Assembly: GCA_030544235.1 (NCBI GenBank)
Contig: CM060484.1
Span: 22,218,031 to 22,282,030, forward strand
DNA: 64,000 nucleotides
Source of the DNA: Lepturacanthus savala
Taxonomy: Eukaryota; Chordata; Actinopteri; Scombriformes; Trichiuridae
Direction: 5' to 3'
A model generated the notes under the pieces. It ran no database searches, was not told where the DNA came from, and saw only the letters and a program-made list of their open reading frames with translations. The position numbers and the translations under genes were made by a program. Numbering within the stretch: position 1 is the stretch's first letter; each line of letters opens with the position of its first letter. Of the stretch, positions 21,401 to 31,020 are shown piece after piece.

Positions 21401-21681
21401 TGTGTCCTGTATCAGACCTTGTCCAGGTAGTTGGCCAGACGGCTGTTGAGACTCTGCATCGCCTCCTTGTCATTAGTGCTGTTGCCGTGCAGCCCGTTGA
21501 GCTGCAGGCTGATTGGGCCATTGAGGTCTTGGCTGATGGAAGCTGAGCGAGTCAGCGGGCCTGCAGCGGAGAATGAAACCGATGTACGGGAGCGGGCTCG
21601 GCTGGTGTCCATCAGAGAGCGGCTGGAGAAAGAGGGCTGGCGATTCATGGAGTAACCCCTCAGTGACATGCTGGAGGCCAT
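13327..21681 (-). CDS. krt18: Keratin, type I cytoskeletal 18-like
   Basis: This is an acidic keratin that pairs with a type II keratin (normally keratin 8) to form cytoplasmic intermediate filaments of simple epithelia. Coding exons (minus strand): 21681-21418, 21320-21195, 20120-20038, 19451-19295, 18081-17917, 16308-16183, 15379-15162, 14138-14110 and 13442-13327. All join in frame with GT/AG sites to give 427 residues, close to the usual K18 length (about 430). Head 1-70 is Ser/Arg-rich. The rod spans about 71-379, with the initiation motif LNSRLANYLDKV near 78 and the termination motif EIATYRRLLEGEE at 367-379. The tail contains VNGKVVDE as in K18 orthologues. Exons of 83, 157 and 126 nt match the canonical type I plan. 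An intron after codon 88, inside coil 1A, looks extra. Start: first Met in good context, 9 nt into the exon. It could be a K18 paralogue rather than the single-copy orthologue. Confidence 0.93.
14228..15083 (-). mobile_element. MITE-like family R2 copy in a krt18 intron
   Basis: The ends are inverted copies of ATATTGTC...ATTAAAA.AATGGC. Internal sequence matches, in reverse, the blocks at 16335-17872 (for example the 'tcatcacttt' and 'aacctgagat' landmarks) and 36239-36689 ('gaagcagc(c/t)gccatca'). It carries no coding capacity. It lies in the intron between coding exons 7 and 8 and does not touch splice sites. Confidence 0.6.
16335..17872 (+). mobile_element. MITE-like family R2, double or nested copy in a krt18 intron
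   Basis: The outer ends are ATATTG.CA and GGGTGACGATAT. Two internal blocks repeat each other (about 16690-16900 and 17220-17420: 'tttcatcactttccca', 'tttggctacat'), so this is two copies in tandem or nested. It fills almost the whole intron between coding exons 5 and 6. Confidence 0.6.
18343..18418. repeat. (CA)n microsatellite, krt18 intron
   Basis: This is a CA dinucleotide tract with a single interruption. The Cys/Val-rich frame read through it is an artefact of the repeat. Confidence 0.95.
19565..19785. repeat. About 32-bp minisatellite, seven degenerate units, krt18 intron
   Basis: Units follow the pattern (C/T)TAAAGTG(C/T)CCTCTTGGGAGC then an A-rich stretch ending in CATG. They start just beyond a functional exon (19451-19295) and its intron edge and end at a decayed duplicate of that exon. 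The unit length of about 32 bp is estimated by eye. Confidence 0.8.
19786..19935 (-). pseudogene. Decayed duplicate of the 5' half of krt18 coding exon 4
   Basis: About 19788-19857 matches 19384-19451, the start of the 157-nt exon: both share 'cacagtctctct' and 'cacatcaccagctga/cag'. The match continues into the adjacent intron ('catacat(c/t)agcaatat', 'caagttcatggaaat'). The duplicate has a 2-bp deletion that shifts the frame, and its splice acceptor CAG has become AAG. It should not be spliced in. It and the minisatellite lie between functional coding exons 3 and 4. Confidence 0.75.
20820..21060. repeat. Dispersed repeat related to the inner part of family R1, krt18 intron
   Basis: Shares 'attttcttattgtattgatg', 'gatatatattgat' and 'cagtaacatt' with 60170-60235 and, in reverse, with about 40330-40400. 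It has no coding capacity. It lies in the intron just downstream (on the minus strand) of coding exon 2. Confidence 0.5.
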
Positions 21682-21897
21682 GATGGCTGACTAGAATTAA
21701 AAAAAAATTTGAAATAAGTAAAATTATCTGCCAGTGCAGTAAGATAATTCTACTCAATACCACACTAATTGTATCAAAAACAGAGATTTTCATTCAAAAT
21801 TTCCCTTTTTGTAGTGCAGGTGTTAAATGTGGGTTTGTCACCACAAGCAACTCATGTTTTTGGATTATAGTTAATATATAAATGTTGATAAGCGCAG

Positions 21898-22218
21898 GCA
21901 CGACATGGTAGCACAGGTTCAAGACCTCCTTGGTCCTTGGTCTGGGATCTTTCTGTGTGGAGTTTGCGTGTTTTCCCCATGTCTGCGTGGGTTTTCACTA
22001 GGTTCTCCGGCTTCCTCCCACAGTCCAAAAACATGCTGAGGTTAATGGGAGATGCTAAATTGCCCATAGGTGTGAGTGTGTGAGTGAATGTGTGCCCCAC
22101 GATAGGCCGGCAGCCATCTGGGGTGTATCCCTGCCTCTCGCTGTAACGCGCTGGGATAGGCTCCAGCAGACCCATGCGACCCTAATGAGGAATAAGCAGG
22201 TATAGAAAATGACTGACT
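21898..22218 (+). mobile_element. SINE copy, partial head, krt18 intron 1
   Basis: Same family as 26297-26662, with an internal gap in the tRNA-like head (A-box region degenerate, B-box GGTTCAAGACC retained). It ends in the ACTG-type tail. A further short tail fragment of the same family lies at about 22236-22297. Confidence 0.75.
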
Positions 22219-22514
22219 GTTAATAATGTGTGGGTTTGTCCCTGCCTCTAGCCTGTAATGTGCTGGGATTGGCTCCAGCAGCCCCCTGCAACCCTGATCT
22301 GGCTGTAGAAATCTTCTTTTACCAAATGTGTTTTATTCAAGCATTTTTATAAATTCAAAAAACAGAAGCACATGTGAATTTTCATTATCTGCTAAAGATT
22401 CAACCTACAAAGTCTTTTTTTGTCCAGACCGACAGTCCACAACCCAAAAGAGCATCAGTTTACTAATATATAAGACTAAATAAACCAGAAAATGATCAGG
22501 TTTAAAGCAAAGCT

Positions 22515-22745
22515 CACACTACAAGTTTCACTTTTTTTCCTGGTTCAGGTCAATTTGGTCTAGTTTTAGGAAAAGACAACTAAAATTTTAAAGAAAAAGA
22601 TCAAATTGACTAAAATCAAGAAAAAAAGCAAAATTATCTGCCAGTGCAATAGATAATATCATTCTACTCATTATTGCACTCATTGTTCCAACGACAAGAG
22701 ATTTTCACTTAAGACTTCACTTTTTGCAGTGCACTGCAGGTGTTA
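22515..22745. mobile_element. Short DNA-transposon-like (MITE) copy, krt18 intron 1
   Basis: Starts near CACTACAAGTTTCAC and ends near CACTTTTTGCAGTG, giving an imperfect inverted end. Internal landmarks recur at 21700-21815, 25292-25345 and 38785-38870 ('gcaatattgagtagaatt' type). The CACTGCAAAAA-like terminus resembles hAT-type non-autonomous elements, but no 8-bp duplication was confirmed. Confidence 0.4.
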
Positions 22746-22833
22746 ATTATATATTATGTTAAGAATATATAATTAATAATTATTTTTTATGTTAAGAATA
22801 TATAAGTAATAATTATATTTTTATGTTAATAAT

Positions 22834-23144
22834 CACAGGTTCAAGACCTCCTTGGTCCTGGGTCTGGGACCTTTCTGTGTGGAGTTTGCATGTTCTCCCC
22901 GTGTCTGCGTGGGTTTTCACCAGGTACTCCGGCTTCCTCCCACAGTCCAAAAACATGCTCAGGTTAATTGGCAACTCTAAATTGCCCATAGGTGTGAGTG
23001 TGTGAGTGAATGGTGTGTGTGCCCCAGGATTGGCTGGCGACCATCTTGGGTGTATCCCTGCCTCTCGCTGTAACGCGCTGGGATAGGCTCCAGCAGACCC
23101 ATGCGACCCTAATGAGGAATAAGCAGGTATAGAAAATGACTGAC
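22834..23144 (+). mobile_element. SINE copy, 5'-truncated, krt18 intron 1
   Basis: Starts at the B-box (CACAGGTTCAAGACC) and ends in the ACTG tail. TGTTAATAAT flanks it at 22824-22833 and 23145-23154, an apparent 10-bp target duplication. Confidence 0.75.
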
Positions 23145-23972
23145 TGTTAATAATGTGTGGGTTTGTCACCACAAGTGACTACTTTCACATTACACGTATT
23201 TGTTTCTATAGTTACAAATAAGATGTGCAGCTTTAAATACTGAAATAGGAGGAGAAAAATTTATGTTTAAATTATATACCTCACAAGAAAAATGCATAAC
23301 TGAAAAAGCAAGTCTGTTCCTACTATGCTACAGTAATTTAAAGCTAGAGCTACATGAGATCTGGCTGTAGAAAAGCTCTTTCATGGCCCTTAAGCAAATG
23401 TGTTTTATTCGTGCATTTGGCTGGACTCTAATGGAAAATACAAGTAGGGCCTAATATTCAAGACAACTGCACACACCCTGAAAATGATGAGGGTCTTTAA
23501 ATGAGTATACGACTGGCTAGTGGCTGTTCAAACCAACCATCTGCATCTAAGAGATGACTGACTTTATGGTGAGAGCCACTTCAGTCAGTCTGTCTCACCT
23601 CCATTCAAATTCAAAACTCGACTCGGCATAAAATCAAAATGTAAATGACAACGGCTTAACCCGAGGTTGAAGAAGAGCTTCTAACTCTCATATAGACTAT
23701 TACTATGATAATAAGATGCATGTTATATTTCAGAAGAGACTAAGTAGATTCATAAAACAGGTACAGAGGAGATGACTAAGAACTCCGTGACTCTCAAATA
23801 CTGTAATATCTTTCTTTCAGGTTAAAATGTTAGGGAATTCTGCTTTTCTCCCTGTTTTTGTTTTAATCTTATTTGATAGAAAGTTCAACAGGTATTGATG
23901 CTACTTTGAAACAGGATTTTAAACAAGACTCGTTGGCATGCAGATGTCAAATAGAGTACAGGACAGAGATTC

Positions 23973-24080
<108 letters not shown>

Positions 24081-24506
24081 TTCACGCATGCTTGCTTTTG
24101 TGTGTTCCTCAGCAAGCTTTCAGTGTGCAGATTATCAGTCAAGGGAACCTTGTGTCTCTTGTCACTTGATCCATGCAACGCTGTTCCCACAACACTACAA
24201 AGGACCCAGCAGGAGACAGACAGTCCTTGTTCGGATAAAAGACAGAGCTTAGGGAAAACGATCTGGAAAATATTTTAGAGTGAATTCCGGCGGCACAAGG
24301 AGACACCTTGTTTCGGCAGGAAATAGACTTTCATTTCAACCAGCAGCTGTGATGACAACTTTGGACAGAAAGTGGACAGTAAAACTGAATCTCACTCACA
24401 TTTATTGAGATCAGTCTTTTGTATTTTCCCATGAAAACATTTTTAAACAATCCATCTTAAGGAGTCTGATTGCTAAAAAAAAATAAATAAAAAGCATCCA
24501 ACTTAC

Positions 24507-24560
24507 CAGGATTTTGGTTTAGCTCAAGGACAGGTGGGATCCAGAGGAATGCAGGAGGCT
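24507..24560 (-). other. krt18 non-coding first exon (5' UTR)
   Basis: The minus strand has a TATA box, then a short stretch ending in CCTG followed by the donor GTAAGT (24506-24501). The start-codon exon has a pyrimidine/A-rich acceptor ending TTCTAG (21691), leaving 9 nt of UTR before ATG. The 5' boundary is set only by TATA spacing. The resulting intron is 2.8 kb. Confidence 0.6.
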
Positions 24561-24585
24561 CTGTGCCGCTGATGCTGCAGGTGAG

Positions 24586-24591
24586 TTTATA
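24586..24591 (-). promoter_or_regulatory. krt18 TATA box
   Basis: Minus-strand TATAAA within GCATATAAACTC, about 30 bp upstream of the predicted first exon. It is the only canonical TATA next to a good donor upstream of the coding exons. Confidence 0.65.
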
Positions 24592-24599
24592 TGCAGGTG

Positions 24600-26164
24600 T
24601 GCATGGAGAGGGAGGAGCTAACCTTAGGTAGGGAGCATGTTAACTGAAACCTGAAGGTCCTGAGAACGGTAGGTGCAGATAAGTGTTGTAAAGAACCTGA
24701 ACTATACCTCGTTAAATACCTTGACCTTGCTGCTACTAAGGTGGAGCACAGTTCTTCACTGATATACTTTATTCTCACTTTTACAGCATCTGCAGGATTA
24801 ATTCTAACATTAGATATTTTTGCTTCATCAAATATTTTTCCAGTTTGATAGAACCAGCTTGGCTGTTTTTTTTTTTTTTTGTTTGTTTGTTTTTTTCTCA
24901 TCTTCTTCCTTTTTTTTACTCAAACAAAAAACCTAAACATGCATTTGGGGACAACAAGCTGTACATTGTGATCTTAATAAAATGAATACAGCAGGTGTGT
25001 GGATATGAACATAAAAACATAGCAAAAAACTATTAACAAATCCAGAAGACATGAGCATCTGAGTTTTTAAAATTTCTGGTGAAGGTTCAACATAAAATGT
25101 TTTTTTGGTCCAGACCAACAGTCCACGACCCAAAAGATCATCAATTAACTATTATAGAAGACTATAGAAAGCAGAACATAATCAGGTTTGGGAGGTAGAG
25201 ACATTTTTTACATTTTCTTCTTAAAAATGACTCAAAATAATAAATAAACTCAAAATAATACTATTGATACTAATCTATATAGAGGGAAGCTCACACTGCA
25301 AAAACTGAAAGCTTAACAAGTGAAAATATCTTGATTCTGATACAATTAGTCCAATATATATATTTGTTTCTATTGTCAATATACAATGCAGTGCAGCTTT
25401 AAATATTGAAAAAACAAAAATGTTTTACAATTTTTTTGGACAAGATACCAGCAACAAACACTTGCTGTCTATTTGACTGTGATGCAGCTTCCATCCAGCA
25501 GCATCACTGATCCCAGTAAAGCGTGCCTGCTCATGTATCTGTGCTATTAAATATCTCATTATCATTCCCATCCCTTGGATGTTTTTTGTCTAGTTGGATA
25601 GTTGGGTGGAGCCCCACCACAACCTCTTTGGAGCCTCCTGGCCTGCAGTCGCTCATCTTGCTGTAACCGGACCATCCACCTGTCAGAGATAAAATATTCA
25701 ACAAGTCACGCTGAGAAATGAAAACCTGGTGACCGAAGCACCTCCAAACATACGTGGTGTACAGCAGCTTCCTTCAAACGGCTCATCGAATATCACTGTC
25801 ACTGTGTGGTTTTTACACATGTTTACAACATGCCTGTGTGCTTCCTAATGATACAACTTCAAGATGAGTTTGTGGAATTTGAGCTAAAAGGAAATGCTTT
25901 AGACAGTCTACATGTTTACCATATTTTATTTATTCTACACACTCACAAATCACTCACTATAATTCCTCTGTATTTCGTTCATGCAGAGTTTTAAAGAAAC
26001 ATGGGAGGGGGGGGGATTCCCACATCATATTTTCATATTCAAATGCAATGAGATAGAAAATGTTGGCCTCTCTCTGTCTTTCAAACCTCGTTATTTACAT
26101 GAAATCCATAAACATTCTGCATTCAGTTCAAGGAGTTTGTATTTGAGCAAAAGATGGTTTATGA
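24600..26164. other. krt18 5' flank, no gene
   Basis: The upstream region of krt18 includes T-rich tracts near 24865-24915 and fragments of dispersed repeats seen elsewhere (25080-25180 resembles 22400-22500; 25292-25400 resembles the intron-1 MITE). The promoter-proximal 150 bp, with GC-richer sequence, is the likely core regulatory region. No open frame is convincing. Confidence 0.55.
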
Positions 26165-27100
26165 CCTAACATTCTTTTCAACGGTAAAATGGGGGATATG
26201 AAACAGGCCAAATAAACCACATATGGCACATTTCTGAATTTCCTTTTTAAATACTATCTACCAGTATTAGAGATTTGTGTTGTTACATTTATGTCATGGG
26301 CGACATGGTGGCGCAGGGGTTAGCGCTGTTGCCTCACAGCAAGAAGGTCGCAGGTTCAAGACCGCCTTGCGTCCTGGGTCTGGGACCTTTCTGTGTGGAG
26401 TTTGCATGTTCTCCCCGTGTCTGCGTGGGTTTTCACCGGGTACTCCGGCTTCCTCCCACAGTCCAAAAACATGCTAAGGTTAATTGGCGACTCTAAATTG
26501 CCCGTAGGTGTGAGTGTGTGAGTGAATGGTGTGTGTGCCCCACGATTGGCTGGCGACCATCTGGGGTGTATCCCTGCCTCTCGCCGTAACGTGCTGGGAT
26601 AGGCTCCAGCAGACCCCTGTGACCCTAATGAGGAATAAGCAGGTATAGAAAATGACTGACTGACATTTATGTCACATCTAGCGTTTTTATTCCTCAGTTG
26701 GCAGTTGTTGTTTTTTTAGCAGATATTTTGTTTTTTTTAATTTACATTTCCTCAACATATATCACAGTTATAACTTTGCTGGTTAGTTTTAACAATAAGT
26801 TATTTGAACAACAGAAACTATATTAATTCAAAAGTAAGTGAATCAGCTCATTTGTTTGAGCAGCTCAATACCATTTTTCTTATCATGACAAAACTCACAT
26901 GAGGTTTTCTGTGACTATTTTCCATTCATTCACACACTCATACCTTTGGGCAATTTAGTGGTCAGAACAGGCTAAATCTAATATAGGACCTACCATTAGC
27001 AACCAAAATCAAGCTGTTTAAAATTAGTCAGCCATGTCACAGTTACACAACATTTAAAGGGGCGGTGACGTCAGTCACAGTGGAATTTTATGGGTTAATC
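26165..27100 (+). repeat. Dispersed repeat family R3, copy 1, split by a SINE
   Basis: Matches about 54490-55185. Landmarks are 'agagatttgtg', 'tataactttgct', 'atttgaacaacagaaactat', 'aagtgaatcagct', 'cacatgaggtttt(c)' and 'acatttaaaggggc'. The SINE at 26297-26662 interrupts it. Non-coding; class unknown. Confidence 0.6.
26297..26662 (+). mobile_element. Full-length tRNA-derived SINE
   Basis: The head has RNA polymerase III boxes: A-box-like TGGCGCAGGGG at 26309-26319 and B-box GGTTCAAGACC at 26353-26363. The body is followed by a GACTGACTG tail. A 12-bp target duplication, ACATTTATGTCA, flanks it at 26285-26296 and 26663-26674, proving retroposition. It is inserted inside an older dispersed repeat. 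Confidence 0.9.
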
Positions 27101-27442
27101 CAGAATGGCTAATGAACCTGTCATTGCAATTCTCTGCAATATATTTTTTATTCCTGCAAGCTGGAATTATTTACCTTAACCTCAGAATGAGAGAGTAGTA
27201 AACTCAGAATCACCACAGTAGTGATCACTTGTGCCAGGGGAGGTAATATTGCAATCAACAGTTTCATGTTCAAGATCATATTTCTGTTTGGTGTCACTGT
27301 TGTGATACGCTGATAAAAGCTTGTGTGTCAAAACACAGCAGCTTAAGAATTAAAGACGGTTCAACTGAGGCCACAGCAACAGAAATCTAGTTCATACACC
27401 TTGTTGCCCTGACTTCAGCAGTACATAATCTATAATAATTGG

Positions 27443-27493
<51 letters not shown>

Positions 27494-30400
27494 GGTATCA
27501 TATTTATTTATAATAACAACCAAATAAAACAAGAATAATGTGCAATTAAAAATCCATAATTGACAAGAAAAAATATTGCTCACTTATTGCGCAATTATTA
27601 TTAAGATATATTTTATGATTATATATGATATATGTTTATCATATTATATATGATAAACTGGGGATGAAGAATAATCAGTGTTATCCACTTAAACTACAGG
27701 GTCCCCCCGTGAGATTGCTCCACTAATCATGTACAAATATAGTCAAGCTATACATCAAATTAAACAGGAGAAACTCCACTACAAGCACATATAAGTCATA
27801 TTTACACACACCAAACACAACTCCAACACTAAGTAAATTAATTAACATATATGAAAATCGGTGTATGATCATAAAGCCACCCCACTCACCACATTTTGAT
27901 GGTGAGCGCTCTGATACTTCATGTTATACAAACAAATGATGTCTCATATGAAAGCTGAGACTTTGACGAGTCCAAAGGTACCATCAGTGTAGCTTTATGA
28001 CAAAAACTCAGTAAACTAGCAGTCAAAAAACGCTAAAGTAAAAAGTCGCTTGTTTGAAGCGACAAACAAAAAATGTGTTTTTTTGTTGCTGTTTTGGGAT
28101 GAAAATTTTTATTTGAGAGCAATAAATGGTCGTTTTGTGTCAACGAACATCCAGAGACATACCCTACTTACTATGTGTATGTCCCAAACCTAAAAAAGGG
28201 CTGGAGTTCAAGGGGTTAAAACGGTGCATGCTGTCCCACAGACCACAGACCATTCACCATTAGTGATGTCCAGTGTTTACAGCCTGTTGGAGATCACCTC
28301 GATGTGGTGAAGGCTGGTAAATACAGGCTTATTATGCTCAAAGCAGGAACCAGTGTTTCCCAAAAGAGGGCAGCAACAAGCTGTATTTACACAGAGCCTT
28401 AGCTGGGTCTCTCCTTATTATATTACAACTGAATCTTTCATATTTTTCATTTAAATGTACAATTTTGAGTAAAAATGTTAAAAAAAAAATTAACATATAT
28501 TCTTAACATACAAGTTTGCCATTTTTCCCCTTTACAGTAGCTTAAAGGTTGTTAGTGTCATTTTATTACATACTAATTGTCAATCGATGATTATTGTTGA
28601 TGATTATTTTCTGTATCAGCTTGAAGATTAGAGAAATATTTAATCCCAAGGCTCATTTTATTTTATGTCATTGTTATATACAGGTTATTCCATATTTGGG
28701 GCTGTTAGAACAAAGTTTGGCTACACAGGAGTTTGTACTGAAAGCTGAGTATTAGGGCTAAAAAAGGAGAAATGTATAAACTTAATTTAGCATTCTGTAA
28801 CTAAGATGCAACAACCTGAATAAAATCAATCTTGATGAAACTGCATGTAGCGGTCATTTACACAAAGGCCAAGGTACTACTGTAGGCCACTTAATCCACT
28901 TTTGTTGAAATGTTGACATTGTTTTATTTGTAGAAAAAACAAAAAACAAAATGACGTCTGGTCCAATACCAGAATAACGCAATACTTTCACTGCCACAAA
29001 TGTATTCTATGCACATACACTTTGCACAATCAAAAGCGTATATATCATATACATATCATCCCATGCTTGTGAATTCCAAACAACAAAACACACTTTACTG
29101 ACCTAAGCATAAAAACATAATAATACCTTAAATATAAATACAAAGTATAAATACAGTAAGCTTTATACTATTATTGAACTGTTGCATGTGTTTAAATATA
29201 AACACAACATATATTATATAACAAAAAAACACTTTTTCAAACATGCTGTGTTTTAGTGGCTCTTATACTACACCTGAGTAAAACTTTCCTCTCGTTTTCA
29301 CGTTCTTGCTCTCTCTCTTTCTCCTCCGTGGATCAGACATTGGTTGTTAAGTAAATAAACAAGTGATTAGACTGGCAGGATGTCAGGATACTACTCATGA
29401 CCCCACTTGACCCCTTATGACTCCTGTCACAAGCGATCATGTGACCACGCTAGCAAAAAAAAAAATGCACAAAGGAGCAGTTTAGTTGTGGTGCTGACGA
29501 CATCCTGGCCTGAGCCGTCGCTATTATCATGAGGATAATATGAGGATTTTATGGTATATTTAGGCCTCAGCGCTAAATAATTAGTGTGAATTAGGCTTAA
29601 AAAATTAACATGACAGTTGAGGACATGAAACTCCTCCTTTAACTTTTATCATCTCGATGTAACAATGACACAAAATGATGTGCTTCTACTTCCCAGAAGC
29701 ACAAAAACACACAAGCACGGGCCAGAGCAAGCATGTAAAACACCAAATTTGCTGCTTTTTTTATTTTATTTTTTTTTAATTCCTTAAAACACAATCTTGA
29801 CAGACAAACAGACTTCAAACTACTTCAGCTGTAGCTGATTTGGCCACGAACATGACTGATGCCTCTGAATAGTCTTTTTTGCTCCTGAAGTGATTGCTTC
29901 CTGTTACAATCCTGCTGCTGCCAAGGGCACGCCTGCATTCACATTGGCTGGCTGACAGATGGACAAACAAACGCATACGAATGGACAGACACAGGGGAGC
30001 GAGCAGCTTGTGCAGCTTTTCATTGTATTTTTCGCTCATCATCGGTATTACACTGATTATTGTGGAAGGATTTAATATGGTTGAAAGTGAGTGAAAGTGA
30101 TCCAAGAGAAGCAGCCAAAACACAGATAACAATAGATGGAGTTTGGCATCATGGAATGTGTTACCGGAGCAATAGCCCTCCAGAATTTGTCTAAACATCA
30201 CTCCACACAAAGTATAAATATGTTGTTTGGGCTTTTATTTTCTGCAACATTCAGCAGTTTTCTTCTAAATAGAGTTCATTAGTGCTAAACAGGAAAAAAA
30301 AGAAAAAAAGAAGAAAAAGAAAGGCAGAACTCGCTCATCATCTAATCTCAGCTCGGTAGCACAAATCTTGGTTGCAAAATGATCAAACGTATGCAATTAA

Positions 30401-31020
30401 GTATATTTTGAATACAATCTGAATGGGAACACCACAGTTCACAGAAGTATGAGTTTTATTGGCCAGCCTTGCAGTCCAGAGTGTTCAGATTAGTTTGAGC
30501 CCTTAAATGATGCAAGGTGGAGGAAGTCAGATGTTTCTTTGCAGCATTGATCGAAGCTGGAGTGTCTTTGTGACGCTGAGAAAATGTGGATTGTGTTTTG
30601 TGCGTTGAAGGATAGATGCACCGTTTTTTTATAAATTTGTATTAAAGCAACAGGTCAGGTGCCCCAAATTAACATTGAAATAGGTTTTAGTTGCTGTAAT
30701 CATTCTTCTTGTCCATGATGGGGACAAAATCCACAGCAAGTTTTGACATAAAAAAAGAATCTTTAAAGGTTTATCTGAAAATGTACGAGGATTCAGTCAT
30801 CTGAGTAAGACAAATAAAGAGGGTATCTTACAGTTATCATCTATTTAAGGACCATGAGGATTGCAAAGAGAGAAAAGCATATTGACTTAATTTGACTAAT
30901 TTGTGTGTGTGGATTTTGTGCTCAGAGAATTAAGGGATCTTGTATGAACAGGAGGAATTACAATATTTGTCAAGGTTCATTTGGGCGCCTTGACAAATAG
31001 GGAATATATCCTTTAAGAAA
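27101..31020. other. Non-coding DNA with a (TA)n tract
   Basis: No gene is seen. It contains a (TA)n tract at about 27448-27486. A CpG-containing stretch at about 27830-28220, ending AAGGGGTTAAAAC, looks like transposon-derived sequence, with no second copy in this window. The frame at 29815-30210 (minus, 131 aa) has no domain I recognise. Confidence 0.5.

Larger units (their letters stand above)
21720..23420. repeat. Imperfect tandem duplication in krt18 intron 1, with SINE copies
   Basis: The block at about 21720-22350 is repeated at about 22630-23420. Both contain the series 'aaaattatctgccagtgca', 'gcaggtgttaa', a SINE body, 'gttaataatgtgtgggtttg' and 'gatctggctgtagaaa'. The shared SINE and shared 3' flank show that the SINE was present before the block duplicated. 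Divergence is moderate. Confidence 0.6.

Noticed and set aside
26309..26363. Functional tRNA gene
   Set aside because: A- and B-box motifs are present, but no cloverleaf acceptor pairing is evident and the sequence is the head of a repeated SINE.
26275..26496. Paired overlapping frames in the SINE (also at 53630-53900 and 22813-23172)
   Set aside because: They recur because the SINE recurs; the element is pol III-type and non-coding.
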